This document shows, one piece after another, positions 21,889 through 32,870 of a stretch of DNA of 64,000 nucleotides. Both the position numbers and the translations under genes were made by a program. Every line of letters begins with the position of its first letter. The stretch's first letter is position 1. The notes below the pieces were generated by a model. It had not been told where the DNA came from. It ran no database searches and saw only the letters and a list, made by a program, of their open reading frames with translations. Origin of the DNA: Sipunculus nudus. Its lineage: Eukaryota > Annelida > Sipuncula > Golfingiida > Sipunculidae. The stretch lies in the NCBI GenBank assembly GCA_026874595.1, contig CM049321.1, forward strand, positions 14,339,479 through 14,403,478, written 5' to 3'.

Positions 21889-22197
21889 CACTACGTTCTG
21901 GAAAATATTGCCGAACGGGCTAAAACTGTGTGCGAACGGAGTGGACGTAGTGGCATTTTTTATGGTCGGTTTGTGAACTTTTTGGACGGGCTCGGACTGT
22001 TATATATATATATAGGGACGTGTTACGACGTTTTGCGGTTGGGCATCAATTGGCAGTACATATGCACACCGACTTGGTCCGTTTTTAACTTGTTCATCCC
22101 GTTCTTAGACAGACCCAGTTTAAACTCGATTCCTGCGAAAGGGAAGCCTGTTGATATACTGCCGGGACAATCCACCGGGCGGCTTTGGTTAATAAAC
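21889..22197 (+). promoter_or_regulatory. Putative promoter / 5' leader of the gene at 22198
   Basis: This stretch is richer in CG than its surroundings and ends CGGGCGGCTTTGGTTAATAAAC directly before ATG. No TATA box at a convincing distance. The call rests on its position between an inverted-repeat element and a well-formed first exon. Confidence 0.4.
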
Positions 22198-22231
22198 ATG
22201 GCTGCGGACACAGGCGCTCGAATCTACATTG
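22198..22231 (+). CDS. Unrecognised gene, coding exon 1
   Basis: ATGGCTGCGGAC codes for MAADTGARIYI plus one base, ending G|GTAAAC at 22231, phase 1. The ATG context (AAACATGG) is good. Joined to the exon at 22902 the frame is kept across the junction and gives residue D at the seam. The protein family is not recognised. The start resembles many short cytosolic N-termini and has no signal peptide. Confidence 0.6.
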
Positions 22232-22901
22232 GTAAACATATTGGCTTATACATTTTTCAGTCAATTTTTAAACAATCTCCTACCCTCTTCTGAGCGATAA
22301 ACCAGTTAAACATGTTTGCCAGTAAGTTATTTGTATGAAAATACAAGGCCGGCATAATCTGCAGCTTCATTGCATCCTTTAATTGGTTGACCCGCACAGG
22401 GTCTGAAAACAAAATGTTTATAGACTGGTACCCCCCACAATTGTTAGAGTATCAAATATTCCATAGAAGGCTGGTATCGGCATACCGCCATGGAAACTTT
22501 AATTTAGTACTTGTATGTGTATGTAGATGTATATAGAATTCATTAAACATGGCAATATACTTGGGATATTTCTGATCAGCTCTTAGCAAACTTATCCTTC
22601 GCGCCTTCTCCTTTTCGCCCACAAATTCAGGGAAATAAATAATATATACCTAAATAACTTTACGGCAGCGCCAAAGTTAACGTATGATGCCTTTTGTTCC
22701 CAATACTTATAGAATTGAGAGCTGTGTTTAACGTCTTATAAGCGCTTTATGTATACTCCCAGTACTTGAACGCCCATCTTTCTAAGAACATATATCCGCC
22801 GGCGAAATTGCCTCCTATCAAAAGTGAAAAGTGAACGACAAAATGTCAAGAAAAAGGGTTTCCTCCCGAATAAGAAAACATCTCCCTCTGTAGGTCTTCA
22901 G

Positions 22902-22984
22902 ATTATATGAAGTCACTAATAGAAGAATTCTTGCTCTACCCTGAGGGTCCGGGTAGGATCGTATGGTATGAGGAGCGGAGACAG
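22902..22984 (+). CDS. Unrecognised gene, coding exon 2
   Basis: A pyrimidine-rich tract (TCTCCCTCTGTAGGTCTTCAG) precedes 22902 and CAG|GTAAGC closes the exon at 22984. With exon 1 (phase 1 into 2 bases) it reads (D)YMKSLIEEFLLYPEGPGRI then VWYEERRQ, an amphipathic helix followed by a Pro-Gly turn. The exon ends in phase 0. A possible third exon is 23874-24002 (after TTTTTCAG, 42 codons to TAG), but it lacks independent support and would make only an 81-residue protein. The gene may instead run further right. Both splice sites and phase agree, so I rate the exon as real although unnamed. Confidence 0.65.
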
Positions 22985-23044
22985 GTAAGCTTGTGCTAGA
23001 ATATGTGGGGCTTTATTACTAAAGAGAGGAATCTTGAATGTTAT

Positions 23045-23284
23045 TCAATATGACACGGGAAGATCTGGCAGCACAGGTGTAATGTGTGATATCCTTTTCG
23101 TACCCGTCACAATCTGAACTGCTGCATGTGTTTTGCACTCGCTGAATGGTTCAATAAGATTGCTTGCGAGTCCGTACAGAAGGCTGTTGCAGTCCAAGCG
23201 AGAAGTAATAATATGCATGGACATGGGACTTTGTCGAGTCCTCAGTGAGGCACATACTAATGTGGTGAGTGTTGTGGAATTCAA
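23045..23284 (-). pseudogene. LINE reverse transcriptase C-terminal fragment (CR1/Jockey-like)
   Basis: The minus strand encodes 'IITSRLDCNSLLYGL', 'IEPFSECKTHAAVQIVTGTK' and 'HITPVLPDLP'. The order TSRLD-CNSLLYGL ... Q--N-AAR-VTGT ... HITPVL--LHWLP is characteristic of the region after the RT domain in CR1-type LINEs. It is a short truncated relic lying within or after the unrecognised plus-strand gene. Confidence 0.75.
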
Positions 23285-23299
23285 GGAGTGTAACTTTGC

Positions 23300-26100
23300 A
23301 AAAAAAAATCTAATATGAGTTACCGGTCTAAACGCGCAGTCAAACGTGACTCTTAGGTAACTGTATAAAGATGTTAGACATGTTTATCAAACATGTAGTG
23401 TACACGCATCAGACATCCAAGACACTGGAATAAACTTGTACGAAATAAGTAGACATTAAATTTCATGCTGAAATCAATAAACCCATGGACAAGTGTCCAT
23501 TAACACGCATAGAAGGTTACAATCATTATCTTCCAATGTGTTATACATTCTATACGACGCGCATTATAATAAAAAAGGTATCATCAGTCCTCTGACGTCA
23601 TTTTTTGGCAGGCATATTTGTCAAACTTCTGGTTAAAAAAGAAAGTCACGTTTTGATACGCAAGTCACTAATTTACCAAATATATTTTTACCTCCGAGTT
23701 ATATACCTCTAATTAGAGTAGTTTTATTTGTGTACGCATGACAGCGTAATTTCCGTTTATATATTATTAACTTGGGTGTATCCTATATTTCTTTTGTTAT
23801 AATGAGAAGCTATATACCAAGTATACCAAGAGTTAATTTCATGCGTCTTACTCAGCAACACCCAGTTTTTCAGATGAAATCGAGGCGTGTTGCTAGGCGA
23901 CATTTTATCGATACGCTAGTCAAATCTCCCGAAGCATGCGGGGAATCATTAAGAACATACGGTGAATTTAAGTCCTCCAGAAAAGACGATATCACGCTCT
24001 AGTGAAAGGAAGTCCTCAACTAAAAGAAGCTCTAGTTGAAAATTTCTGAACCCTACATCAAGCTGACACATTGTACAGCTGATAGTACAGTATTTGGTAA
24101 GTTTTGTTTTACTAATATTTCTCCACTAAGTTTATTCTTAGAGATTTCTCTCTTTTACATCATTTGTCCGTCTGTTTCTATCTTACATTTACACTTTTTA
24201 CATCTGTCTTTTGTATCTTACGTTTTCACATTGATGATTCTCAAGACATTATTTCTTTTATTTCCAAATACAATTTTTGGAAGCATTGCTTTCAAATTGG
24301 AGATTTGCATTCACAAAAATCTTTGCCTTCTCCAGAAAAAAATATGCCATCATTCATGTTTGTGTGTGTGTCCGCTTGATTGATCACAACATAACTCACG
24401 TAATCATAAATGGAATCTCATTAGAAATCTAGTTAATTTCAAGAATAGGCCAAGGAAGAATTAAATAGATGTTGGTGTTCGTCCAGCATCTTATCCGGAT
24501 TCTGGAGCGTCATCAATGAATATTACCAAACGTACGGTCACTTATGTATAAATGCACCTGGGAATATCGGCATATAGATAAGTAAATGCACGGAAGGTCT
24601 GGTCCAACGCATTCTGGAATGGCCACCTGTTCATGTCACGGTCGAGTGAACAGCACCTCGAACTGACGGTGTGGCAGAGCGTTTTTGAAACTTTTGCTCC
24701 TATAGCGGAACCAGGTATCCATTGGGATGCAGCTTTCTGGTTATCTTACTAATTCAGGCCACTTATGATTTGACACCAGATATAAAAAAAATGACACCAG
24801 ACACGATTTTGTTTTGATACATCAGATTATGATCCAGGGGTTAACTCAATAAATTGTCGTTAATATTACGCTCGAAAATTAGAATCAAGTGAAATATGTG
24901 TAGAAATACCATCTGTTGGACTTGCCAAAAGAGATCATTATTAACAGGTAGTCATGTTGGACAGGTCAGTGATAACCATAGTGAGTGTTATTGGTTGGTG
25001 TTGATAGACAGGAAGTGCCGGTGGTATTATATGACAGGTGCACTCTAAGTAAAACAAATCTTAATAATGATCTGAAAAATCAGATTTCTCTCTGCATGAG
25101 TAGCTATATTTGTTAAAGCTCGATATATTTTAAGAGTGTTTCAATGGCCCCCACCAATCAGCAGCAGTCAAATGAGGCTGTGTTTACTGTGGCCAATGAT
25201 ATTTTATAAATGTTGCCCGGTTTATTTTGAAATAATTTTGTTTCTTAAATAAGGTATGGGGTAGTTTATTATTTACCTCGTTTAACAATTAGGCATTTTA
25301 ATCTTTTACCCATATCGGTTATTGGTTCAGATGAATATCAACTTGGCACAGGACCATCTGCCGATGTTCATTTACTGATATTGATAATATTCATGATTCA
25401 TGATATAAAACATGATTCGTGCTTGAAAGTCGGATTAGCTCAAATATATCCGTTTGGCCTAGAATTGTCAAACGCAACTTAGAGGGAAATTTTGGAAACG
25501 TGTTTTTATGTCATTGTGACCTGTATTCTACGAGCTATGGGGGAAATTTATTTTAACACCCTGAAAGTCAGGCATGGCATAATGTGTAACCGTTAGATTT
25601 TCACAAGATCAAATGACATCAGTAGTTAAAATATACCAAAGTTCAATATTACAGTTATTCTGATAAATATATTTTGATGTATATTTAAAAATTTGAAGAA
25701 GACGTATTGCAGAATAAGTGAATGTTTATATTCATAGTTCTAACACGGTGTTTTACATTCCAAATGTGTGACTTTAAAACGGTAATAATGACCACTAAAA
25801 CAGGAAAATATGCTGCATAACGTAATGAAGCTTTTAGACCTATATTAATTTAATATATGCTATGTTCTAAGGACACATTTAATTTTATAAAAATGTGGTT
25901 GAACAATAACTTAAAACCATTAGGCCATAAAGTTCCAAATTATTCATGTAGTAAAATGCATTCTTGATTCAATACAGAATAAATTGATCATGTTAATCTG
26001 ATCACGACAGGGATATAACACCGTCTGACCAGTTGTTGAGTTACTGGGACCTGTAAAGACAGCTGCTTTAATTTTACAGACGGATTTGTACTTAATGGTG
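23300..26100. other. AT-rich DNA, probably intron or intergenic
   Basis: Contains a TGACGTCA site (23593-23600), a possible exon at 23874-24002, and a strong donor (TTTGGTAAGTTTT) near 24097 without a convincing upstream acceptor. No recognisable protein was found. Confidence 0.4.
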
Positions 26101-26156
26101 CAGCTTTGCCAGATATTTTAAGTTTATCACGTGGAAGACCCTTCAAGACACATGCG

Positions 26157-26267
26157 ATGATGTTTTACATGAAGTACAACATGTTAATTATATTGTTGAT
26201 TATACTGATATTGACTCATGTCATAAGCGCAACTCCATTTCCCTTAAACATAGATATACAAACATGA
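26157..26267 (+). CDS. Very small putative secreted peptide ORF (36 aa)
   Basis: ATG at 26157 opens a 36-codon frame ending TGA at 26265-26267. A hydrophobic run (LIILLIILILTHVISA) sits after a short Lys-Tyr-Asn stretch, and the tail is TPFPLNIDIQT. It looks like a signal sequence with a short mature end. There is an acceptor-like TTTAATTTTACAG about 75 bp upstream. AT-rich DNA easily yields Ile/Leu runs, so chance is a real alternative. Confidence 0.2.
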   Translation: MMFYMKYNMLIILLIILILTHVISATPFPLNIDIQT

Positions 26268-28874
26268 AACGTTATTCGAAAAAAAACATATGAGAGAATT
26301 TACAACAATTAAATGCGTGAACAACATAAAGACACAACGTATAAAGGGAATCTGCAATCATAGGGAATAGGATGAAACACTTTTCAAGTTAGAGATTACC
26401 TTAAATAGATTTATTCCTACACCGAGTTATCAAAATCATATTTCACATTACCCGGAGTAATCTGAAGCGAGAGTAATCTGAAATTTCTACACCAATGCCT
26501 ACCCTCTGAACACAGCGCAGAACTTCTCTGGAACCTACGACTCACATTGTGTGAGAAATGGAAGGATTCTTCAGGTTTGGCAAGCTGCCAAACACCCAGC
26601 AATTTGACGCTGGGTAAGTTAAAATCTAATTGGCCCAACGTGTAAACAAAAATGGCTGCCCCCACATAAAGCTCGTTGCGCGGCACTGCAAGAGAGGAAG
26701 TTTGCACACAGTGGGGAATAATTAACTGACCTCAAGCCAGACCAACGATTTAGTATAGAGACTGTGCTGAAAGGTTACGAATGCATCCGGTGTATTCCAA
26801 CTGTGGGTTGTTTAATATTACACAAGAGGGGATTAATAAAAGACAGCACCGTCTGGTGGCCAAACCTGACGGACAACCGAGGTTTTGTGCAGCGGTTAGT
26901 AGAGCGAATAGTTGAGGATAGCGTAACCGATGCTTATGGAGCGTACACCAGTGCCAAATATTTTTCATCAAAGCCTTTCTAACAAAATTTTACATGTAAC
27001 TGCATGTCTTTTTATAACGTGAGTGAATGAGTCCATGGCCTGCAGTTAGCTCTGTCAACTGAACGAGGTAATAACTGAGCCCCCAGAGTTTCATGCTTCA
27101 TATGCACGAAGCAAAGGATAATCTAAATAAATTCGGATCCGAATTCCAACGCGTTCAGCATTAGGTATGCCTTTAAAGCAAGCTACTATTTATATCATTT
27201 GATATAATGAGCTTCTTTCAGGGTGTGTGATATATTAGTCCCAAAACTCTTTGCCTAAAATTATGCTACAAAGGTATTTTTTATGGAAATTATCTTCATG
27301 TTGCCATATGAATAAATAATTTATTTAAACAAAAAATGAAAGTTTCGGAATGCAGCTTCCAAATAGCCGAGGTCAAATACGAGGCATTTCAAGTAACTTT
27401 TACAGCGACGGCAGGGGACCTAAAGAGACACGACCTTAAGAGTAAGGCAGAGATCAAAATTCAATATATGGTAAAGAGTCAATATTTGCAAATAAGTCGT
27501 ATTGGAGATGTATCGAAAACAGTAAAAAAAAAAATAAGAAAAGGAAATTCTTTTCGACAGATTGCAGTACCTATCCTCCGGATTCCTTAGCTCAAATATC
27601 GAAATGGAATTAATAAATGAACTGACATATGACTACCCACCCTAAACCGAAGAGGTTAAAATATTGCAACATACCCAAGACGGCAGTGATATATTGCATG
27701 GTAACACGAAGAGGCAACGGAGCTTATGGACAATACAGATTGAGATGATAAGAACATATAGTTATTTCATGATATTTCATGACAACACACTGTTAACCAA
27801 AGCTCCTTTTTAGCTCCTTTGGTTTACCTCACAATTTCGTGATGGACATGCGGACATGGTATTTTATTTCTCTATAAGTTTTACCTTTTAAGTATTAAAT
27901 ACGTTTCCTTATGCGTGCATTGCACATCGGATTCCCTGTGGTTCTTTATTCAATTAGAAAGATCCACGAAGAGAACTGGAAAGGTGAAGAAGCTTAAGGG
28001 CCTTTATAAAGAAAGGCGACCTTGTTGCCTCGCGTGTGCGACCACAAAATTTACCGTTGGAGGTATCTAAAAGGCAGAATGGATGCCCAGGTCTTTCAAA
28101 GGCGGTACAGACCTCGCAATGGACGTCATGGTCGCAATGAATTTTTGAACATTTTGAAACAGTCGCACAAAGAGCGCCTAGGAGGTGCGATGCTCAAAGG
28201 TGGCTCAAAGGAGGCAGAAGAGAGGCACATGCATTGCCGTGGTTGCAGAATGAAGGCACAGTTATTGGGTTTGTTGCAGAGGCGACGCATCCCGGAGGCA
28301 GGCACGAAAATGACCTAATTATGCATTTTAGATGATTCAAGGGAGGCCCAAGAATCGCTGGAGCAATTACACAAAAACAGGATTTTCTGGGATTAGGCGA
28401 CCATTTTTTTAGTTGCTAAAAGGTGTCACAAAGGTGTAAAAGGGCCTTTAATATGTGGGTTACACTAATTTGTGGAATTCTTTCCCTGAGCGGAACAAAA
28501 GAAGGAGTATGTATAATTCTGAGAGCCAGTTGCATAAAAGTATCAGTTTATTTTACTAAGCAGAAAATGGCAGTTGATCTACAGATGAGGAAAATCGATG
28601 TATCCTGACATAAACTTTAAGTAATAAATTGGATGTTGAACATCTTATGGCGGGCATGTTGATGCCACCTACGATAAAACTGTTCATTAAGGACCTTTAA
28701 AGGTGAACTTACAATACCGCCTCACGGTCATCACACCACAAAATAGATCCACAGGTATATCAATATATAAAATGTTTCAATGACAAATTACTTCTGTTGG
28801 TTATATTTAGAATGAATGTTGTCGATATTTCTCTTTATTTGTAACATTTACCAATTTATGTCAATAAAAAAAGT
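26268..28874. other. Mostly unrecognised DNA
   Basis: Overlapping ORFs near 26417-26982 and 27336-27590 show no known motif. The stretch 28010-28410 has several GGCGAC/GTCGCA words like those in the element at 21218-21888, and may be a distant relative, but no inverted ends were found. Confidence 0.35.
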
Positions 28875-28955
28875 TGCGGCGGCTGAAAAGAGAGCTCCGG
28901 ACCCCCTGACCCCCCCAGCTCCCACCCCTACCCCAGCTCGGATCCGCTTATGCTA
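28875..28955. repeat. Partial poly-C / GGATCC-end repeat
   Basis: CTCCGGACCCCCTGACCCCC (from about 28893) and a GCTCGGATCCGC end near 28935-28946 match the element at 17830-18040; one end is missing. Confidence 0.55.
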
Positions 28956-30060
28956 CTAACGAAGTATGATTATTTATACATTAATTCATCTTTTTAAATC
29001 TTTCTTACATCAATCTATCCAATGGTAGAAAAAATGAACTGCCTAGGATCATTCAAGGATTGTTTCTCAGTGACAATCATCGAATTGTTCTGTTGTCTGT
29101 CCTGTCTAATATTGCATATTTTCGAATGTAAGTTTATAAAATGATGTGAATGTTTAAATCTGCTCATGAAATTAATAACAGTATACATAATAAGGCTAAG
29201 TTAGTAAAAGGATCAGTAGTTTCTTTGTTAGGCTTTTCTTATAAAACAAAATGAATATATTATTAATAAACTTAAGAATTTGCCTAATTTACATAATTTT
29301 TATCCATCAAATGCAAGTTTATTATAAGGTTGAGTTATATTTGATACAAATTGGATATTCGTTTGTCCATCCTACTTCACTCTACCTACTTACAACTAAC
29401 ATTTAAATATATTTAGGTAAATTATTTAACTTTTACTAATTTATTCAAAAATGCAAATTATCCTATTAAATATGCACGATATAAACATGTCCTAAGCAGA
29501 AATCCATTCTACAGTTAAAAATGCCCTATGATCAATTAAGAAAAGTTTGGTAGTGACGATTATCAAATTATTCTCGTAGTGGTGTTAAAGACGGAATGAG
29601 ACACAGTAGTGTACTGGTTTTCGCGTCTATTTGTTTGCCTGTATGCGAGATATAGGGGAGAAGTGAACATGCTAAATGATCATTTTGCGAGGGAACGCGA
29701 TATTATCGCAAGAGAACTAGGATGTAATGTGTTGAACATTAAAGTGATATCAACCTGCAGTAATTAAATGATTTTAAACCTACTTAAATATGAAAAAAAA
29801 GACAAAGATTTAATTGCAATCTTGATTTGTATTCATGGGAAGGCTGTCATTTCCTTCTTGTAGGTAATCGGTGTGTAGCCATGATTCTTTTGACCTTTGT
29901 GTGTCTCCTGTTGAAGCTACATTTATTACATACAACAACAAACATAATAAAATACTCACATGTAAAGATAACATGTTAGTTCATTGTAAGAAATAGTATA
30001 ACATCACATAGACTTTACTTCAAAAGATCAAGAATTCAGATTTGTAGATTTGCCTGCAGT
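28956..30060. other. AT-rich DNA, nothing recognised
   Basis: No exon, RNA gene or repeat with a clear boundary was found. Confidence 0.4.
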
Positions 30061-30730
30061 GAGATTTATGTATTTTTTGGTGCATAATCCCCCCCCCCCC
30101 CCCCGTCGCCGAATGATCAGCGCCCGTCCATCTTTCCGTCCGTCCGTCTGTCCATCACAAATTGATGTCAACACAATAACGTAAAAACAAGTTACTACAC
30201 ACTCACCATTCTCACACAATAGAGGGAACTCATGAAATAATTGGTCAAAATTCGAATATGGATAAATAGGTCACAGAGGCGATAATGGATAATGCTAAAA
30301 TGATGTTGACCAAAAAAAGAGTTTCAGGAACAGTCACCAATTTGCAGCATTGATTAAACCTCATACAGGGCTAGGTTAAGTTTGAATGTAGATGACCATG
30401 ATGCGATTTTCAAGGTTACAGAGGCGATAACGCTAAAGTGATGTTAATGCAATAACTTGAAAACAATTTGAGGCAAAGTATTCAAACATGCAACATTGAT
30501 ACACATCATAAAGGGCTCGGTTCAGTAAAATATGGATGGCCTTGACACGTTTTTCGTGATCACAGATGCAATAATGTTGAAATGATGATAACGCAATATC
30601 TTGAAAAGAATCTGAGGCATAGGCAACAAACTTGCAGCAATAATACAAATAGTAAAGAGACAGGTAAAGTTTGAATGAGGGTGACCCTTGACACATTTTT
30701 CAAGGTCACAGAAGCAATCTTGTTGGGTGA
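30061..30730. repeat. Poly-C plus about 145-bp degenerate tandem repeat
   Basis: A C run (30089-30104) and GTCCGTCCGTCTGTCC stretch lead into four related units marked by 'GGTCACAGAGGCGATAA' near 30270, 30414, 30558 and 30706. Each unit also carries 'GATGTTAATGCAATAACTTG'-like and 'TTTGCAGCATTGAT'-like blocks. Confidence 0.65.
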
Positions 30731-31155
30731 CATTGCTCCATCTCTAATTTCAAACAGGTATGCACAACTTTTTTCAGCTACTCCCACAACAGGCGGTGAC
30801 ATACCAGATTTGTTCCACAGAACAGCTTTTTTTCCTGTTGCATTAAGGGAGACATTGCAAATCATTTTTATTGATAATTTTTCACATGATTCAATGCTTT
30901 TGTAGTGTAGATACAAGCATTTCGACACTCTCAGAAAAGTATTCCCGAGTGATCTAACATTTTCATTAATGCCTCAGTTTCCGGACACACGTGGCTATTG
31001 ACGTCCCTTTTTAGTTATCGCCGCCTAATCTCACCTCTTTGTTATGACTAATGGTCTAGTTCATGAAAATGAGGTGCAATTTCAGGGATTTATCTTGCAA
31101 ACTGGAACCTCCACAGCCAACGAATTATTAGTGTCTCGCACTGGAATAAAGCTTT

Positions 31156-31201
<46 letters not shown>

Positions 31202-32150
31202 GTCTAATTTAAATGATTAATCCGACATGACTGTTAACACAAACTGGAACTTCTTTGTCTTAATATGCCGTATTATTCTGAAGATTTGACCGGTGATAGC
31301 TAATCTATTATGAAACAGCATTCCGTTGACATAATCAAACCAAACAGTCTTATCTAAAAACAGGTAAAATATGTCATCCGTTTTTAGCCCTTTCGAAAAA
31401 TATTTAATTATAACATTAAACTGTTTTTTATGAACATGTAATTAGTTGACTAGCCATTTATCTACAAAAGAAATCAATCTTCTTCCTTTATTTTATTATT
31501 ATTATTAAATTTTGTGTGTGTATAGAACAATGATGGTGAACAAAGGACAGATTTAATTTGGTTTTGCTTTAATATATATAAATGCTCACAGTTATTATGT
31601 AACGTATAACTGCAATTTTTTTCAGCATGTGTGCATGAAAACATCCGATATTTCTCAAAGCAAAATGACCTGCGAATGTTATGGAATATGAAACATATAT
31701 TTTCAAAATACATGTTAAGTGCACAAAGTTTGAAGAATTAAACAAAATGGACCGCATCTTTCCCAAATGTCCAGTTGATTAAACACTGTGTTTGTTATCA
31801 ATTAAAGTGCCCTTCTCAATAGAAAAGTAATGATCATGATAATCGTTCTTTTCATGCTGTAAATATTGCTTTTCCAGCCTTACAGTGTTAAGCAGAAATC
31901 TAAAGAAGGAATATTTCAGTGTGTTAATGCTTTTAAACAGTGTTATATTTGTATCCAATAATTATACACAAAATCCGGAATATATAACAGTTAATACATT
32001 AAGTTTTTTTTTTAATTTTCATACTGCACTTTTTTATAGCGTTGTACTTACATCACTGTTTCATTAACTTTCCCATGACTCGTGACACCCAGGTTAATTA
32101 TTGAAAATACTATTATGTTTCTATCCTCTTACACCACAAGATCCCTTGAC
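30731..32150. other. AT-rich DNA with an (AT)n tract
   Basis: (AT)n at 31159-31201. Nothing else recognised. Confidence 0.45.
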
Positions 32151-32155
32151 ACTTC

Positions 32156-32163
32156 TATAAATA
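32156..32163 (+). promoter_or_regulatory. Possible TATA box for the GPCR gene
   Basis: TATAAATA lies about 700 bp upstream of the GPCR start. The coding exon itself begins after TTTTTTTTCAG (ending 32853), so a leader exon must lie upstream, and a start near 32190 would fit. This is weak and positional only. Confidence 0.25.
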
Positions 32164-32870
32164 TAAGCAATGAAGCCATGATACCACCGCACATAGCGGT
32201 TTATTTATATCCATGGCCGTAAAGCTATAACTAGTCTTTCCGATGATCGGTTATGTTTACAGGAACAAAAAACAAGTTGCAACTAACACTAATCAAGTAT
32301 TAGAATGTATTGCCTCCGACAGGGGATATGTGTTCATCCCCGTTCATGTGTGTGTTTGTGTGTTTGTTCACATCATTAAGCACTTCATAATGAACGCAAT
32401 CTCATGAAAGTGTTCAATGGCATTTCGAAAAGAGGACAAAGAAGAACATATAAGATTTAGGTGGATCTGGCATATCATCCGGATCCAGGAAGGGTCTTAA
32501 AAAGTTCAGGATATTAATCAGCAAATCAAAACTCCTTAATATTTGGTGTTTATCCGGCCTATACTCCGGATCCAGGAACGTCAGAAAATGAATATTCACT
32601 AATGCATAACACCCACTTATGCACTAAGAATCTGGGAAAAGGGGCCGAATAAGTGAAAGCAAACACGATTTTCTTAGCATCCTACAATAGGAACCCTGAA
32701 CGTGGCGCAAGCTTGCATTCCTTAAAAGATGGATATTTATTGTCTACCATATATATTCCAATTTCTAATAGTGATATTAATCGGTTAAATTTGTACTTAG
32801 TTATTTTATTTTTCCTAATGACATACATATTAAATCTTAATATTTTTTTTCAGCTCCACTGACAGGTACA

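Noticed and set aside
21874-22293. 139-codon ORF running out of the inverted-repeat element
   Set aside because: It has no ATG at its start and begins inside the element; the exon with ATG at 22198 and a good donor explains the region better.
23874-24002. Third exon of the gene at 22198
   Set aside because: Acceptor and phase allow it, but the sequence has no other support, and the resulting 81-residue protein is not recognised; left as a test only.
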